Assembly: GCF_028280385.1 (NCBI RefSeq)
Contig: NZ_JANQLX010000009.1
Coordinates: forward strand, 1-64,000
Source: Allomuricauda sp.
Lineage (GTDB): Bacteria > Bacteroidota > Bacteroidia > Flavobacteriales > Flavobacteriaceae
Length of the DNA stretch: 64,000 bases
Direction: 5' to 3'
A program made the position numbers and the translations under genes. Of this stretch, positions 35,808 through 44,642 are shown in pieces (the stretch's first letter is position 1; each line of letters starts with the position of its first letter). Below the pieces are notes generated by a model. That model was not told the origin of the DNA, ran no database searches, and worked only from the letters and a program-made list of their open reading frames with translations.

Positions 35808-36722
35808 ATGAAACAAACCAAAAACAACCTAGGCTGGGTCAAGGACTACCCTGATATTAGGGATTTTGACCAGCACACCGAAACGGTTTCCAAAAACCCT
35901 TTAAGACCCGATTCCAAAAAATCCGTAAAGGAGATTCTAAAAAAAACAGGTTTTGCCAAAGTCGCCAAAAAGACATTAAGCAAAAAAGTGGACAACAGAA
36001 ATTGGTGTTCCCCCATTAAGGATCAAGGAAATATTGGCTCTTGCACGGCTTTTGCCGCTGTTGGCATGTACGAATATTTTCAAAAACGGGCCTTCGACAA
36101 ATACATCAACGGTTCGGAGTTGTTTGTATACAAGACCACACGTAATTTGCTGAATTGGGATGGCGATACCGGTGCCTACTTAAGGACCGTTATGGGCTCT
36201 TTGGCCCTGTTTGGTGTACCGCCAGCTAGTAGTTATCCGTATGAAACACAGCATTATGACAATGAACCCCCTGCGTTTATCTATTCCTATGGACAAAATT
36301 TTCAAGCCCTCACCTACTATAGACTTGATCCTTTAGGTACCAGCGGCGCCCAAACGCTCACCAATATCAAGGAACAACTGAGCACGGGCATTCCCTCCAT
36401 CATGGGGTTCACCTGCTATACTTCCTTAAACGCCGAGGAAACAAGTAAAACTGGTAAAATCCCATATCCCGGTGATACGGAATCCGTAATTGGAGGCCAT
36501 GCCGTTATGGTGGTTGGCTATGATGACGATATGACCATTACCAATCCCATCGATAAAAAAAGAAAAAAAGGTGCCTTGATCATTAGAAATTCCTGGGGTA
36601 CAGGGTGGGGAGACAATGGCTATGGATACATTCCCTACGAATACGTTCGCAAGCAATTGGCAAGCGACTTTTGGTGTATGATATCCGCAGAGTGGACCGA
36701 TACGGGCAAGTTTGATGTTTGA
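35808..36722 (+). CDS. Papain-like (C1A) cysteine peptidase
   Basis: About 304 residues. No signal peptide is seen. A short propeptide-like start contains GWVKDYPDIRDF (the G-W-x-x-D-x-P-D-x-R-D motif of bacterial C1 proteases such as xylellain). The mature domain has NRNWCSPIKDQGNIGSCTAFAA (oxyanion Gln and catalytic Cys), GGHAVMVVGYDDD (catalytic His) and IIRNSWGTGWGDNGYGYIPY (catalytic Asn). All four key residues are present. The ATG at 35808 is preferred over TTG 35781. Destination without a signal peptide is unclear. Confidence 0.92.
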   Translation: MKQTKNNLGWVKDYPDIRDFDQHTETVSKNPLRPDSKKSVKEILKKTGFAKVAKKTLSKKVDNRNWCSPIKDQGNIGSCTAFAAVGMYEYFQKRAFDKYINGSELFVYKTTRNLLNWDGDTGAYLRTVMGSLALFGVPPASSYPYETQHYDNEPPAFIYSYGQNFQALTYYRLDPLGTSGAQTLTNIKEQLSTGIPSIMGFTCYTSLNAEETSKTGKIPYPGDTESVIGGHAVMVVGYDDDMTITNPIDKKRKKGALIIRNSWGTGWGDNGYGYIPYEYVRKQLASDFWCMISAEWTDTGKFDV

Positions 36723-36866
36723 CCTGATCATATCATGGCCATAAAATCGCCTTAACATAACCTTGGACGGCATGAATTGATTTCCGACAAAAGTTAAAGT
36801 CCTGAAAATCTGTTACATTTATGGAAATCATGCTGCTATTACAGCAGCACATGCTATCCAAGATTT

Positions 36867-37472
36867 ATGCAAAAACGGGAATTTGTCAAACGATGGATGT
36901 TGGTCAATACCTTAGGGTTTCTTATCGGGTATTTACTTTACACTCCAATTGGCCATGGATTTACCGGCAATCATGGTCGTGAAATGAACACTGAACAAAT
37001 TTTCGCACATAGCGTTGGCCTCGCTGTTGTTGCACTCATATTGTTTTTGTTGCAAAAAAAGGTGCTTAACCCCTACATCAAGGTGGGCACCATCAAAATT
37101 CTTTTGGCAGTTGCGGCCTTTACCGGATTATTCTGGTTTGGATATTACCAAAACATCATTCCCGATGGCCCTGACTACGACATTTTGTTCGGCTTTTTGG
37201 TGTTGGGCTCTGGTTTATGGATCACCGATTTGTCATTTTCCCAAAACAAAATCCCATGGTTGGTTGCCGTACTGAGTTTTCCGTTCGCAAGTTTTATTGG
37301 GGAACTCATCCTTTTTCTCATCGTAATCAATTTTGAACTGGACATGGATGTCCAACAAAGCATGTTGGATCACACCATATTTTGGGTAAGTGTTGGCCTT
37401 GTAACGGGAATCTTAGGAGGATGGATAAGCGGAACGATGCTCTACAAAATGATTGATAAAAGGCACCCCTGA
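36867..37472 (+). CDS. Hypothetical membrane protein
   Basis: The 201-residue protein has five or six predicted helices (about 12-28, 50-67, 77-94, 103-124, 130-156 and 170-192). No known family. It starts after a 144-base gap with no recognised element. Confidence 0.78.
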   Translation: MQKREFVKRWMLVNTLGFLIGYLLYTPIGHGFTGNHGREMNTEQIFAHSVGLAVVALILFLLQKKVLNPYIKVGTIKILLAVAAFTGLFWFGYYQNIIPDGPDYDILFGFLVLGSGLWITDLSFSQNKIPWLVAVLSFPFASFIGELILFLIVINFELDMDVQQSMLDHTIFWVSVGLVTGILGGWISGTMLYKMIDKRHP

Positions 37473-37512
37473 TGTAATTCCGACAACTATTACTTATACT
37501 ATACGATTGTGA

Positions 37513-37941
37513 ATGAAAATAAAGGTATTCTTCTACGGTTTGTATATGGATGAAGCCATTTTACTTAAAAATGGAATTCGGCCGTCACAAATTCAAATGG
37601 GTCACCTAAAAGACTATACCCTGAAAATTGGCACGCGGGCATCTTTACTGCCCAGCCCAGGTTCCACTGCCTATGGTTTGCTGATGACAGTGGATGCAAA
37701 CCACATCAAAATCCTTTATTCAGAAACCAGCGTGGCCGATTACATTCCTGAGAAAGTGGATGTTTATACCAACACAACCCAGCCCATTGAGGCAATTTGC
37801 TATAATCTTCCTGCGGAATTACTCAGCGGAACCAATGCAGGGTATGCGCAAGCCTTGTATTCACTTGCCAAAAAACTGGGTTTTCCAGAAGGTTATCTCA
37901 AGAAAATTCATAGCATGGCAGAAAGCGGTCCGAACAATTAA
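37513..37941 (+). CDS. Gamma-glutamylcyclotransferase-like protein
   Basis: The 142-residue protein opens KVFFYGLYMDEAILLKNGI, where FYGLYMD replaces the usual YG(S/T)L-type AIG2/GGCT motif. It continues with GTRASLLPSPGSTAYGLLMTVD, the usual second half of the pocket. The family's usual role is gamma-glutamyl turnover or transfer of small groups. Presence of the motif is partial, so the function stays tentative. Confidence 0.78.
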   Translation: MKIKVFFYGLYMDEAILLKNGIRPSQIQMGHLKDYTLKIGTRASLLPSPGSTAYGLLMTVDANHIKILYSETSVADYIPEKVDVYTNTTQPIEAICYNLPAELLSGTNAGYAQALYSLAKKLGFPEGYLKKIHSMAESGPNN

Positions 37942-38041
37942 TTTTCTATTTGTTCCGGACATAACCAAGATTCTGCTATGGATCAACCTGCCAATCCAGC
38001 AGAAAGCGGTAACTTATACCACATCACTAAACTACCCAATT

Positions 38042-38440
38042 ATGAAGATTAAATCTATTCTATTGCCATGCTGCTTATTTATCTTTTTGATCAGCTGTCA
38101 ACAAGCTGATTCCACCACCAAACAGGGAATGGTAAAAGTGACCATTCTTTATCCCAGCAGTGATGGAAGCACTTTTAATATGGACTATTATGCGACCAAA
38201 CATATGCCCATGGTTGCCGAACTAATGGGTGAATCGCTTAAACATTGGTCCATTGACAAAGGAATTTCGGGACGAACACCCGAAGAACCCCTCCCCTATA
38301 TGGCCATCGGATATCTGTATTTTGACCAACTTTCAGACTATCAGGAATCTTTTGGACCCAATGCCAAACAAATAGTTGGTGATATTCCCAACTACACCAA
38401 TGTGCAGCCTGTGGTACAAATAAGTGAAATTTTCCACTGA
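38042..38440 (+). CDS. EthD-family lipoprotein
   Basis: The 132-residue protein has a lipoprotein signal (lipobox ISC, about residue 19) and an EthD domain: MVKVTILYPSSDGSTFNMDY, YATKHMPMVAELMG, SLKHWSIDKG, and AIGYLYFDQLSDYQESFG with the end VQPVVQISEI. EthD relatives belong to the dimeric alpha+beta barrel group, close to ABM proteins. The start is the ATG at 38042; a longer frame in the same phase would run through the preceding gene. Confidence 0.87.
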   Translation: MKIKSILLPCCLFIFLISCQQADSTTKQGMVKVTILYPSSDGSTFNMDYYATKHMPMVAELMGESLKHWSIDKGISGRTPEEPLPYMAIGYLYFDQLSDYQESFGPNAKQIVGDIPNYTNVQPVVQISEIFH

Positions 38441-38548
38441 ATAAGTGTTGGCATCGAATAGTACCAGCTTGCGATACAAATATGCTTAGTTTTGATAAGA
38501 AGGTACATTTTGCAACACCAACTACCAAATTCATAAAACCTACCCTAA

Positions 38549-38902
38549 ATGTCCAAGCTTTCCAACAAGAAATTGTGTCTGTTATATCTGGAAAAATACG
38601 CTGAAAAAGACCTGGAGGCTGTTGCGGAAATGTTCGCTGAAACCATAATTCTAAGGGATTGGAAGATCAGGGTGGAAGGTAAACAGCTGGCCATCGCCGA
38701 AACCCAGAAAAATTTTACCGCAGCAGCGTCCATTACCATAGAGGTACTAGCTACTTATGAAAACGAGCACACCGTGGCCGCTGAGTTGCTTATTACCGTC
38801 AACAATACCGAAAGACTTCATGTGGTTGACGTCATTACCTTTGACATGAAAGGAAAAATAGTTTCCATTAGAGCCTATCTGGGCCGGGGCGATGAACAAT
38901 AA
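38549..38902 (+). CDS. NTF2-like (SnoaL-type) cytoplasmic protein
   Basis: The 117-residue protein without a signal peptide has an NTF2-like domain of the SnoaL kind: LYLEKYAEKDLEAVAEMFAET, ILRDWKIRVEGKQLAIAETQ, then strands ending VDVITFDMKGKIVSIRAYLGRGDE, a standard end for the steroid isomerase-like family. It may be an isomerase or ligand-binding protein. Confidence 0.88.
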   Translation: MSKLSNKKLCLLYLEKYAEKDLEAVAEMFAETIILRDWKIRVEGKQLAIAETQKNFTAAASITIEVLATYENEHTVAAELLITVNNTERLHVVDVITFDMKGKIVSIRAYLGRGDEQ

Positions 38903-38923
38903 AAAATCAATTCAAATTCAATT

Positions 38924-39523
38924 ATGTTTATTAAAATGAGATACATATTCATTTTTGTTCTACTGATCCAATTTCAATGGGGAATGGGACAGACCTACCA
39001 GGACTCCATCACCAATTTTCAAGATCATTTAAATGAGGAATATAAGGATGCTGAAAAATCACCGCTGACCAAAAAGGACCTAAAGAAATTTAAGGGGCAT
39101 GATTTTTTTCCAATCGACGAGAGCTTTAAAATCAAGGCAAAATTTGAACGTACGGACGATGCAGTCCCGTTCCTAATGAAAACAACCACCTCAAGATTGC
39201 CCAAATACGAGGTGTACGGCGTGGCCACTTTTGAAGTGGACGGAAAGACGCTTCAACTTAACATCTACCAAAGCCATAGCCTTAGGGCAACCAAGGCGTA
39301 CGAAAACTACTTGTTCCTGCCGTTTACAGACCGTACCAATGGAGAAGAAACCTACAACGGAGGAAGATTCTTGGATTTGGAGATTCCAGAAGGCGATTTT
39401 ATCGTCATTGATTTCAACAAGGCGTACAATCCCTATTGCGCCTATAACCACAATTATTCCTGCCCCATTCCACCCAAAGAAAATGACCTCCCCATAAAGA
39501 TCACTGCCGGGATAAAACTTTAA
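38924..39523 (+). CDS. DUF1684 family protein, secreted
   Basis: The 199-residue protein has a signal peptide (to about residue 23) and DUF1684: LKKFKGHDFFPIDESFKIKA, VPFLMKTTTSRLPKYEVYGVATFEVDG, ENYLFLPFTDRTNGEETYNGGRFLD, DFNKAYNPYCAYNHNYSCPIPPKEN. This match is very good. The function of DUF1684 is not established. The ATG at 38924 may be followed by a second start at 38936. Confidence 0.93.
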   Translation: MFIKMRYIFIFVLLIQFQWGMGQTYQDSITNFQDHLNEEYKDAEKSPLTKKDLKKFKGHDFFPIDESFKIKAKFERTDDAVPFLMKTTTSRLPKYEVYGVATFEVDGKTLQLNIYQSHSLRATKAYENYLFLPFTDRTNGEETYNGGRFLDLEIPEGDFIVIDFNKAYNPYCAYNHNYSCPIPPKENDLPIKITAGIKL

Positions 39524-39540
39524 ATCTTACAAACCCTTTC

Positions 39541-40626
39541 ATGACCGAAGATCTCAGAACTTATGAGGCCCAGATTAAAACAAAACATAGTTTTAGCTGG
39601 ACTCCAAATTACCAGGAAACGTTCAAAACTGAGTTGAAACAGACAGTTTTTGCAACCATAGCTACCCAAACTTTTGAAAAACTAGGTTGGGATGTTGTCT
39701 TTCAAGACAAAACCAATGCAGAGGCCAAACGGAAAGGTGATTGGGGCCGGTGGACAGAAAAAATTTCTGCAAAACTCAGCAATGGTAGAGTGGAGGTGCG
39801 AAGTGTATCCTTGGGCAATGAACTGTGGGACAATGGTAGAAACTCCAAAAGGGTAAAACTATTTATTTACGCCTTTGAACAAACTTTAAAAGAATATGAC
39901 AATAGCGCTCTACAAGCGTTAGAGGAGATAACAGAAAAATCCGATAATTGGGATGACTATGAGGTACCGGAAAGTTTGCCTTCACCCAAATCCACAAAAC
40001 AGCCCAAGCTTTGGGTCGTGGTTTTGGGCGGCGCTATGGCATCTTTGGCTTTAGGTTTCATCTTGGCCTATTTCTCCATTCATGGCCTATATATAATAGG
40101 GTTGTTTGAAATTGGCATTGCCGTGGTCATTGGTTTTGTGCTTACAAACCTTATCAAAACTTCCAACTATACACAATTTGAACATTTGAAATTTGTGCTG
40201 ATGGGCATGGTGTTGATGACGTATTTGTCCAACCAATTTTTTCAATATCATTTGATTCTTCAGGAGTACAAGTTCGGAGCGATAGGGTTCCCGGAATTTT
40301 TGAAATTGAGGTTAAGGGCAGGATTAACCATCAAGTCCTTGGATACGGGAACCGTAGGACTGCTTATCAGCTGGGCCATTCAGCTGGTCCTGACCTATTA
40401 CATCGGATTTGTACGTCTTATCACGGGCCTAACAAAGTACCAATTGCAACGCGTACCTCCCGAGGTGGTTAATTTTGCGTTTTACCATGTTGTAAAGGGA
40501 AAAACTGAAAAACAAATTAGGGAAGAACTTAATAAAATGGGTTGGAAAGATTCCCAAGTCCAGGATGAAGTCTTTGAGTGCATGGGCGCATGGCATGATG
40601 CCACGGAAATTAACAGAATGGAATGA
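39541..40626 (+). CDS. Hypothetical membrane protein with soluble N-terminus
   Basis: The 361-residue protein has an N-terminal soluble domain of about 150 residues (TWTPNYQETFKTELKQTVF-like motif). Four to five membrane helices follow (about 158-178, 182-204, 217-236 and 270-300), then a helical C-terminal tail that reads like a helix-turn motif (FAFYHVVKGKTEKQIREELNKMGW). Function unknown. Confidence 0.78.
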   Translation: MTEDLRTYEAQIKTKHSFSWTPNYQETFKTELKQTVFATIATQTFEKLGWDVVFQDKTNAEAKRKGDWGRWTEKISAKLSNGRVEVRSVSLGNELWDNGRNSKRVKLFIYAFEQTLKEYDNSALQALEEITEKSDNWDDYEVPESLPSPKSTKQPKLWVVVLGGAMASLALGFILAYFSIHGLYIIGLFEIGIAVVIGFVLTNLIKTSNYTQFEHLKFVLMGMVLMTYLSNQFFQYHLILQEYKFGAIGFPEFLKLRLRAGLTIKSLDTGTVGLLISWAIQLVLTYYIGFVRLITGLTKYQLQRVPPEVVNFAFYHVVKGKTEKQIREELNKMGWKDSQVQDEVFECMGAWHDATEINRME

Positions 40627-40750
40627 ATTCCCAAGACAACATACATCCCTAGTTGGCCCGAACCAATTTACCCCTCAGGCTTAACATAAAACAACAAAAA
40701 TGATCCTTGCTTTTTAGTACCTTTCTCAAAACCATACCAAAAACCAAAAT

Positions 40751-42106
40751 ATGCGTTCGATTACCATACTTGCATTTGCAACCGCACTCTTTGTAACATC
40801 TTGCAAACCAACCACTACTGAAGAACGGCCTCCCAATATTGTCTTGGTGTTTGTGGACGACTTGGGTTATGGCGACCTAAGCTGCTACGGACACCCCAAT
40901 ATCGTGACCAATAACCTGGACCAAATGGCCCAAGAAGGTATTCGGCTCACCTCTTTTTATGCTGCAGCCTCTGTGTGTACGCCTTCAAGGGCCGCATTGT
41001 TGACAGGTCGCTATCCCATTAGAAATGCACCATTTAACTTTGGCCCGGAATCGGAAAATGGACTACCTCCCCAAGAAATCACTTTGGCGGAAATATTGAA
41101 GGAACAGGGCTATGCCACCAAGGCCATTGGAAAATGGCATTTAGGTCACAAATCACAATTTCTTCCTACCTCCCAAGGCTTCGATTCCTTTTACGGCTTG
41201 CCATATAGCAATGATATGATCTTACCTTGGTGTCCTTGGCTTACTGAGGAGGACCGGTTGTTCCTCTATGAGGATCAGCAAACGGTTGAGGAAATTGGTT
41301 TTGAACAACAAAACCTTACAGTGGACTATACAAAAAAAGCCGTGGAATACATCCAAAACCAAAAAGACGGCCCCTTTTTCCTGTATTTGGCGCACAATAT
41401 GCCGCATTTGCCCATAAGTACCTCAGAACCCTTCCTGGGCAAATCCAAAGCCGGTTTGTACGGAGATGTGGTGCAAACCTTGGATTGGAGTATCGGCGAA
41501 GTGCTACGCACTATAAAAGAGTCGGGAATTGACAATGAGACCCTTGTTGTCTTTACCAGTGATAATGGCCCTTGGCAGAACCTACCAGAGCGTATGCTGC
41601 AACGCGGCGTTGAGGAAACCCATGCTGGAACAGCAGGCCTTTTGAGAGGATGGAAAAGCACAACTTATGAAGGTGGCTTTCGCGTTCCGGCCATTGTTCG
41701 ATGGCCCAATCAAATCCCTTCAGGTCAGGTTTCCAGGGAAGTGGTGACCACCATGGACCTATTTGCCACTTTGGCCCAACTGGGGGGCGGTGAACTTCCC
41801 CAAGACCGGGATATTGATGGAATGGATGTCCTGGAAATTCTCAAAGGGAATGAAAAGCGACGCGAAGCGCCCTTTTTCTATTGCAAGGAAGATATTTTAC
41901 AGGCTGTTAGAAAAGGGGATTGGAAACTGAGATACACGGAGGAATCCGGGATGGAACTGTACAATCTGGAGTTGAACCCCAGTGAAACCTTGAATATGAT
42001 TGAAACCCATCCGGAGGTAGCGGATGAGCTTATGCAAGAACTGGTTGCATTCAGTAGCAAAACCGATGCCCGTCTGGAATCCGTTGAAGACAAACCATCT
42101 GAATAG
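40751..42106 (+). CDS. Sulfatase (arylsulfatase-type), lipoprotein
   Basis: The 451-residue protein has a lipoprotein signal (lipobox TSC, about residue 17) and a full sulfatase core. It has NIVLVFVDDLGYGDLSCYG with the metal-binding Asp pair, ASVCTPSRAALLTGRYP with the sulfatase signature CxPSR whose Cys is converted to formylglycine, IGKWHLGH with the active Lys and His, and FTSDNGPW with the Asp-Asn metal ligands. It probably removes sulfate from sulfated algal glycans or small esters. Its maturase is not in the window. Confidence 0.95.
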   Translation: MRSITILAFATALFVTSCKPTTTEERPPNIVLVFVDDLGYGDLSCYGHPNIVTNNLDQMAQEGIRLTSFYAAASVCTPSRAALLTGRYPIRNAPFNFGPESENGLPPQEITLAEILKEQGYATKAIGKWHLGHKSQFLPTSQGFDSFYGLPYSNDMILPWCPWLTEEDRLFLYEDQQTVEEIGFEQQNLTVDYTKKAVEYIQNQKDGPFFLYLAHNMPHLPISTSEPFLGKSKAGLYGDVVQTLDWSIGEVLRTIKESGIDNETLVVFTSDNGPWQNLPERMLQRGVEETHAGTAGLLRGWKSTTYEGGFRVPAIVRWPNQIPSGQVSREVVTTMDLFATLAQLGGGELPQDRDIDGMDVLEILKGNEKRREAPFFYCKEDILQAVRKGDWKLRYTEESGMELYNLELNPSETLNMIETHPEVADELMQELVAFSSKTDARLESVEDKPSE

Positions 42107-42113
42107 TATTCGC

Positions 42114-42512
42114 ATGAAAATTGCAGCCAAAATCACCAATAGCAAAGACTCCCACCAAATCCAGTTGGAAACCAATGGTTCCACAAAGGAAATTAGCATC
42201 CCTTCCAGATCATCGGGCTATGGTTCCTCTGCCAATGGAGGTGAGCTGTTGTTTTTGTCCTTGGCCACCTGTTTTTGTAACGATATTTACAGGGAGGCCG
42301 CCAAAATGGATATTCAAATCAGCAAAGTGGAAGTGGAAGTATCCGGGGAATTTGGAGCCGAGGGTGAACCTGGGTATAACCTAAACTACAAGGTAAAACT
42401 GGAAGGTGATGCCCCTTCGGAAAAACTGGACGAGCTCATTCGACATACCGATAAGGTGGCGGAAATTCACAACACCTTACGACAAGGTGTTTCCGTTACG
42501 CTTGAAACTTAA
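42114..42512 (+). CDS. OsmC/Ohr family protein
   Basis: The 132-residue protein shows the OsmC pattern: N-terminal strands, SSANGGELLFLSLATCFCND (one catalytic-type Cys pair region) and VEVSGEFGAEGEPGY, ending with HNTLRQGVSVTLE. OsmC proteins reduce organic peroxides. The second canonical cysteine position was not verified by alignment. It starts 7 bases after the sulfatase stop, and its stop overlaps the minus-strand gene by four bases (TTAA). Confidence 0.87.
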   Translation: MKIAAKITNSKDSHQIQLETNGSTKEISIPSRSSGYGSSANGGELLFLSLATCFCNDIYREAAKMDIQISKVEVEVSGEFGAEGEPGYNLNYKVKLEGDAPSEKLDELIRHTDKVAEIHNTLRQGVSVTLET

Positions 42513-44542
42513 GGGTTGCGTTCCATAAAGTTTTTAAACCTTCCCGGGGTCAGTACTTCCCAAATGGAAGCCACCGTCCATCCCACGGACATATGCGAAT
42601 TGAGGTAACCCTTTCCATTGGCCCCATAGTCCCATACCGTATGTTGGATAATCTCCGGCATGTACCCCTTCTTACCCACTCCAACCATGTGCCCCTCGTA
42701 GGGCAACATCTGGTCTTTTATGGAGGAAGTAATCACCTTCGCCATTGCAGCAAAACGAGCTTCCCCGGTTTCTTCCGATAACCATTCCAACACATGTGGA
42801 AAATCAAAGGCCCAAACATCAATATGGTTGTTTTCGGTGGATACATTGCCCCAACCCCTGGTTTTTAAGTTGGCTTCCTTGAGCAAACTTCCTTCCGCAA
42901 ATGGAACATCGTAAAGGTAATACCAGCTCAAACCAAAATATGCCGCTTTCTTGGCCAGTTCAACATAAAGCTGGCGTTCATTTGAATCTGTGGCCACCGC
43001 CAGATGATAAAACGAGACCGCAGCTATGGCCGCGGCTTCTTTATCCTCACAATTGGCATCCAAGGTGGATGAAAAATAGTCGGCCTTGTCAATAATGTTT
43101 TTCTCGGCATACCGCCCCGCTTTAACGGCAATTTCCAAAAATTTGGGTTCCTTGAAATATCGAGAGGCCATGACCATCGGTGTGATCACACTTTGGGTAC
43201 TGCCCCTGGATTCGTCCAAAACTTGAAAATCCTGACTGAACTTCCTGGGGAACCCACCATCTTCATCCTGCATTTTTGCAATGTTTTCCATCAGTGACCG
43301 CACGATCCCTTCCACTTCCGGGTGTTCTTTTCCTTGTTGTTTATCAAAATCCAACAGGAACAATAGGTTTTTGAGTCCCTCACTTTGTTTTCGCAAGGTA
43401 TACACGTCCTCCGCATTGTCACCATAAACCAATTCCCTGATAAGACCGGATGCCGTGAATCCTTTTTCGTAGTAGGCATTGAGCACCTTTCTTGCCAATG
43501 ATTTGTGGGCCTCATTTTGCTGTTCATGCCCATATTCCAACAAGTTATAGGCATTGGCAAATGTCTTTCCACAAAACCCAACGGACAAAACACCGGTGTT
43601 CTCACATGTGACCGTGTTGAACCAGAGGCCTGCAAACCCTTTTAAATCTTTGGTCTCTGCATAGCTTTCATAAAAATAGTTGCTCAAGATTTCCTTGATT
43701 TCCAAATCGGTTTTGGTAGGCTTTACCGTCTGGGGTTGATATTGGTCGTAGGCCGATTCCCAAGTATGGGAAACCAGACTCGTAAAATCGGCAGCCTGCC
43801 CATGACTAATTTTCCAACTCACTTTGAGGGTTTCCCCTTTCTTTAGCGGATAAAAAGCCTTCCATTCTGGGTTTAACCGTAATTTTGATTGGTAGGATTT
43901 TGGTGCTTCCAAAAAAGGATAGTTCACGGCCAACTGCACTTTCCCCTTTTCCAATTCCCCAATGCCCAAACTTCCAATATCGGTGCGCAGGTTTATTTTT
44001 CCTCCGGTGGTATCCGGGGTTGACTCCATCGCCAGCGAATCCATTCTCTGTAATTTCAGCCATTGTTTTCCCTTGGGATCAAATACCACGGAAAGGGGGG
44101 AACTCATCCGGTCTTCCCGAAAAGACCAAAAATTTGCGGATTTAAACGAAGGCGCATTATCCGGGGACCTCATGTTTCGTTTATACCAAAAACCGGGCAA
44201 TAGAAACTCAGCTTCTTCAAATGTAATGGTGGTGGCCGACCATTTTTTTTCCAAATTGATATTCAAGTCCGTGTTCGCCTTAATGGTGTAGGTATATATA
44301 AAACCACTTTCTGTGGTTTGTTCCATGCTTTTTTGTACGTCCAAATCTTGGTTTTCTTCATCCAGGCCGGCTTCATGGTAGATTGTTTTTTCAGAGGTTC
44401 CATTTTCATCCAAAGCCGATATCACTAAAGGATGTTCCTCAATAAAACTCGGAAGTTCCACAGTCTTTTTCATGCAGGACTGTAATCCAACAATAATCAG
44501 AAGCGATAGGGCAACACTTTTTAGATGGCACATGTATGTCAT
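42509..44542 (-). CDS. Lipoprotein with (alpha/alpha) toroid glycosidase-like domain
   Basis: The 677-residue protein has a lipoprotein signal (lipobox LQSC, about residue 23), a beta-rich N-terminal half and a helical second half. The latter has TVTCENTGVLSVGFCGKTFANAY, then QDEDGGFPRKFSQDF and the GWTVASIWEVLTPGRF end. The sequence style (paired helices, GG-F-P, W-D-E patterns) matches six-hairpin glycosidase-like proteins. I do not recognise the exact family. Outer membrane or periplasmic glycan degradation is possible. Start ATG 44540-44542. Confidence 0.8.
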   Translation of the reverse strand: MTYMCHLKSVALSLLIIVGLQSCMKKTVELPSFIEEHPLVISALDENGTSEKTIYHEAGLDEENQDLDVQKSMEQTTESGFIYTYTIKANTDLNINLEKKWSATTITFEEAEFLLPGFWYKRNMRSPDNAPSFKSANFWSFREDRMSSPLSVVFDPKGKQWLKLQRMDSLAMESTPDTTGGKINLRTDIGSLGIGELEKGKVQLAVNYPFLEAPKSYQSKLRLNPEWKAFYPLKKGETLKVSWKISHGQAADFTSLVSHTWESAYDQYQPQTVKPTKTDLEIKEILSNYFYESYAETKDLKGFAGLWFNTVTCENTGVLSVGFCGKTFANAYNLLEYGHEQQNEAHKSLARKVLNAYYEKGFTASGLIRELVYGDNAEDVYTLRKQSEGLKNLLFLLDFDKQQGKEHPEVEGIVRSLMENIAKMQDEDGGFPRKFSQDFQVLDESRGSTQSVITPMVMASRYFKEPKFLEIAVKAGRYAEKNIIDKADYFSSTLDANCEDKEAAAIAAVSFYHLAVATDSNERQLYVELAKKAAYFGLSWYYLYDVPFAEGSLLKEANLKTRGWGNVSTENNHIDVWAFDFPHVLEWLSEETGEARFAAMAKVITSSIKDQMLPYEGHMVGVGKKGYMPEIIQHTVWDYGANGKGYLNSHMSVGWTVASIWEVLTPGRFKNFMERNP

Positions 44543-44642
44543 ATTTTAGATTAACAAAAAACCAAATTTTAGAGCGATTTCCCACCAAAAATCGACGGGG
44601 GTACCCACAGAGGAGACCAATGTAATACCGCAACAGCTTGTT

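Noticed and set aside
37694..38041. In-frame N-terminal extension of the EthD lipoprotein
   Set aside because: It overlaps the previous gene in another frame, and a clean lipoprotein signal begins at the ATG at 38042.
38447..38530. GTGTTGGC...GCAACACC inverted repeat as an attC-like site
   Set aside because: The orientation and core are wrong, there is no GAGACC block, and no pairing with a cassette start was found.
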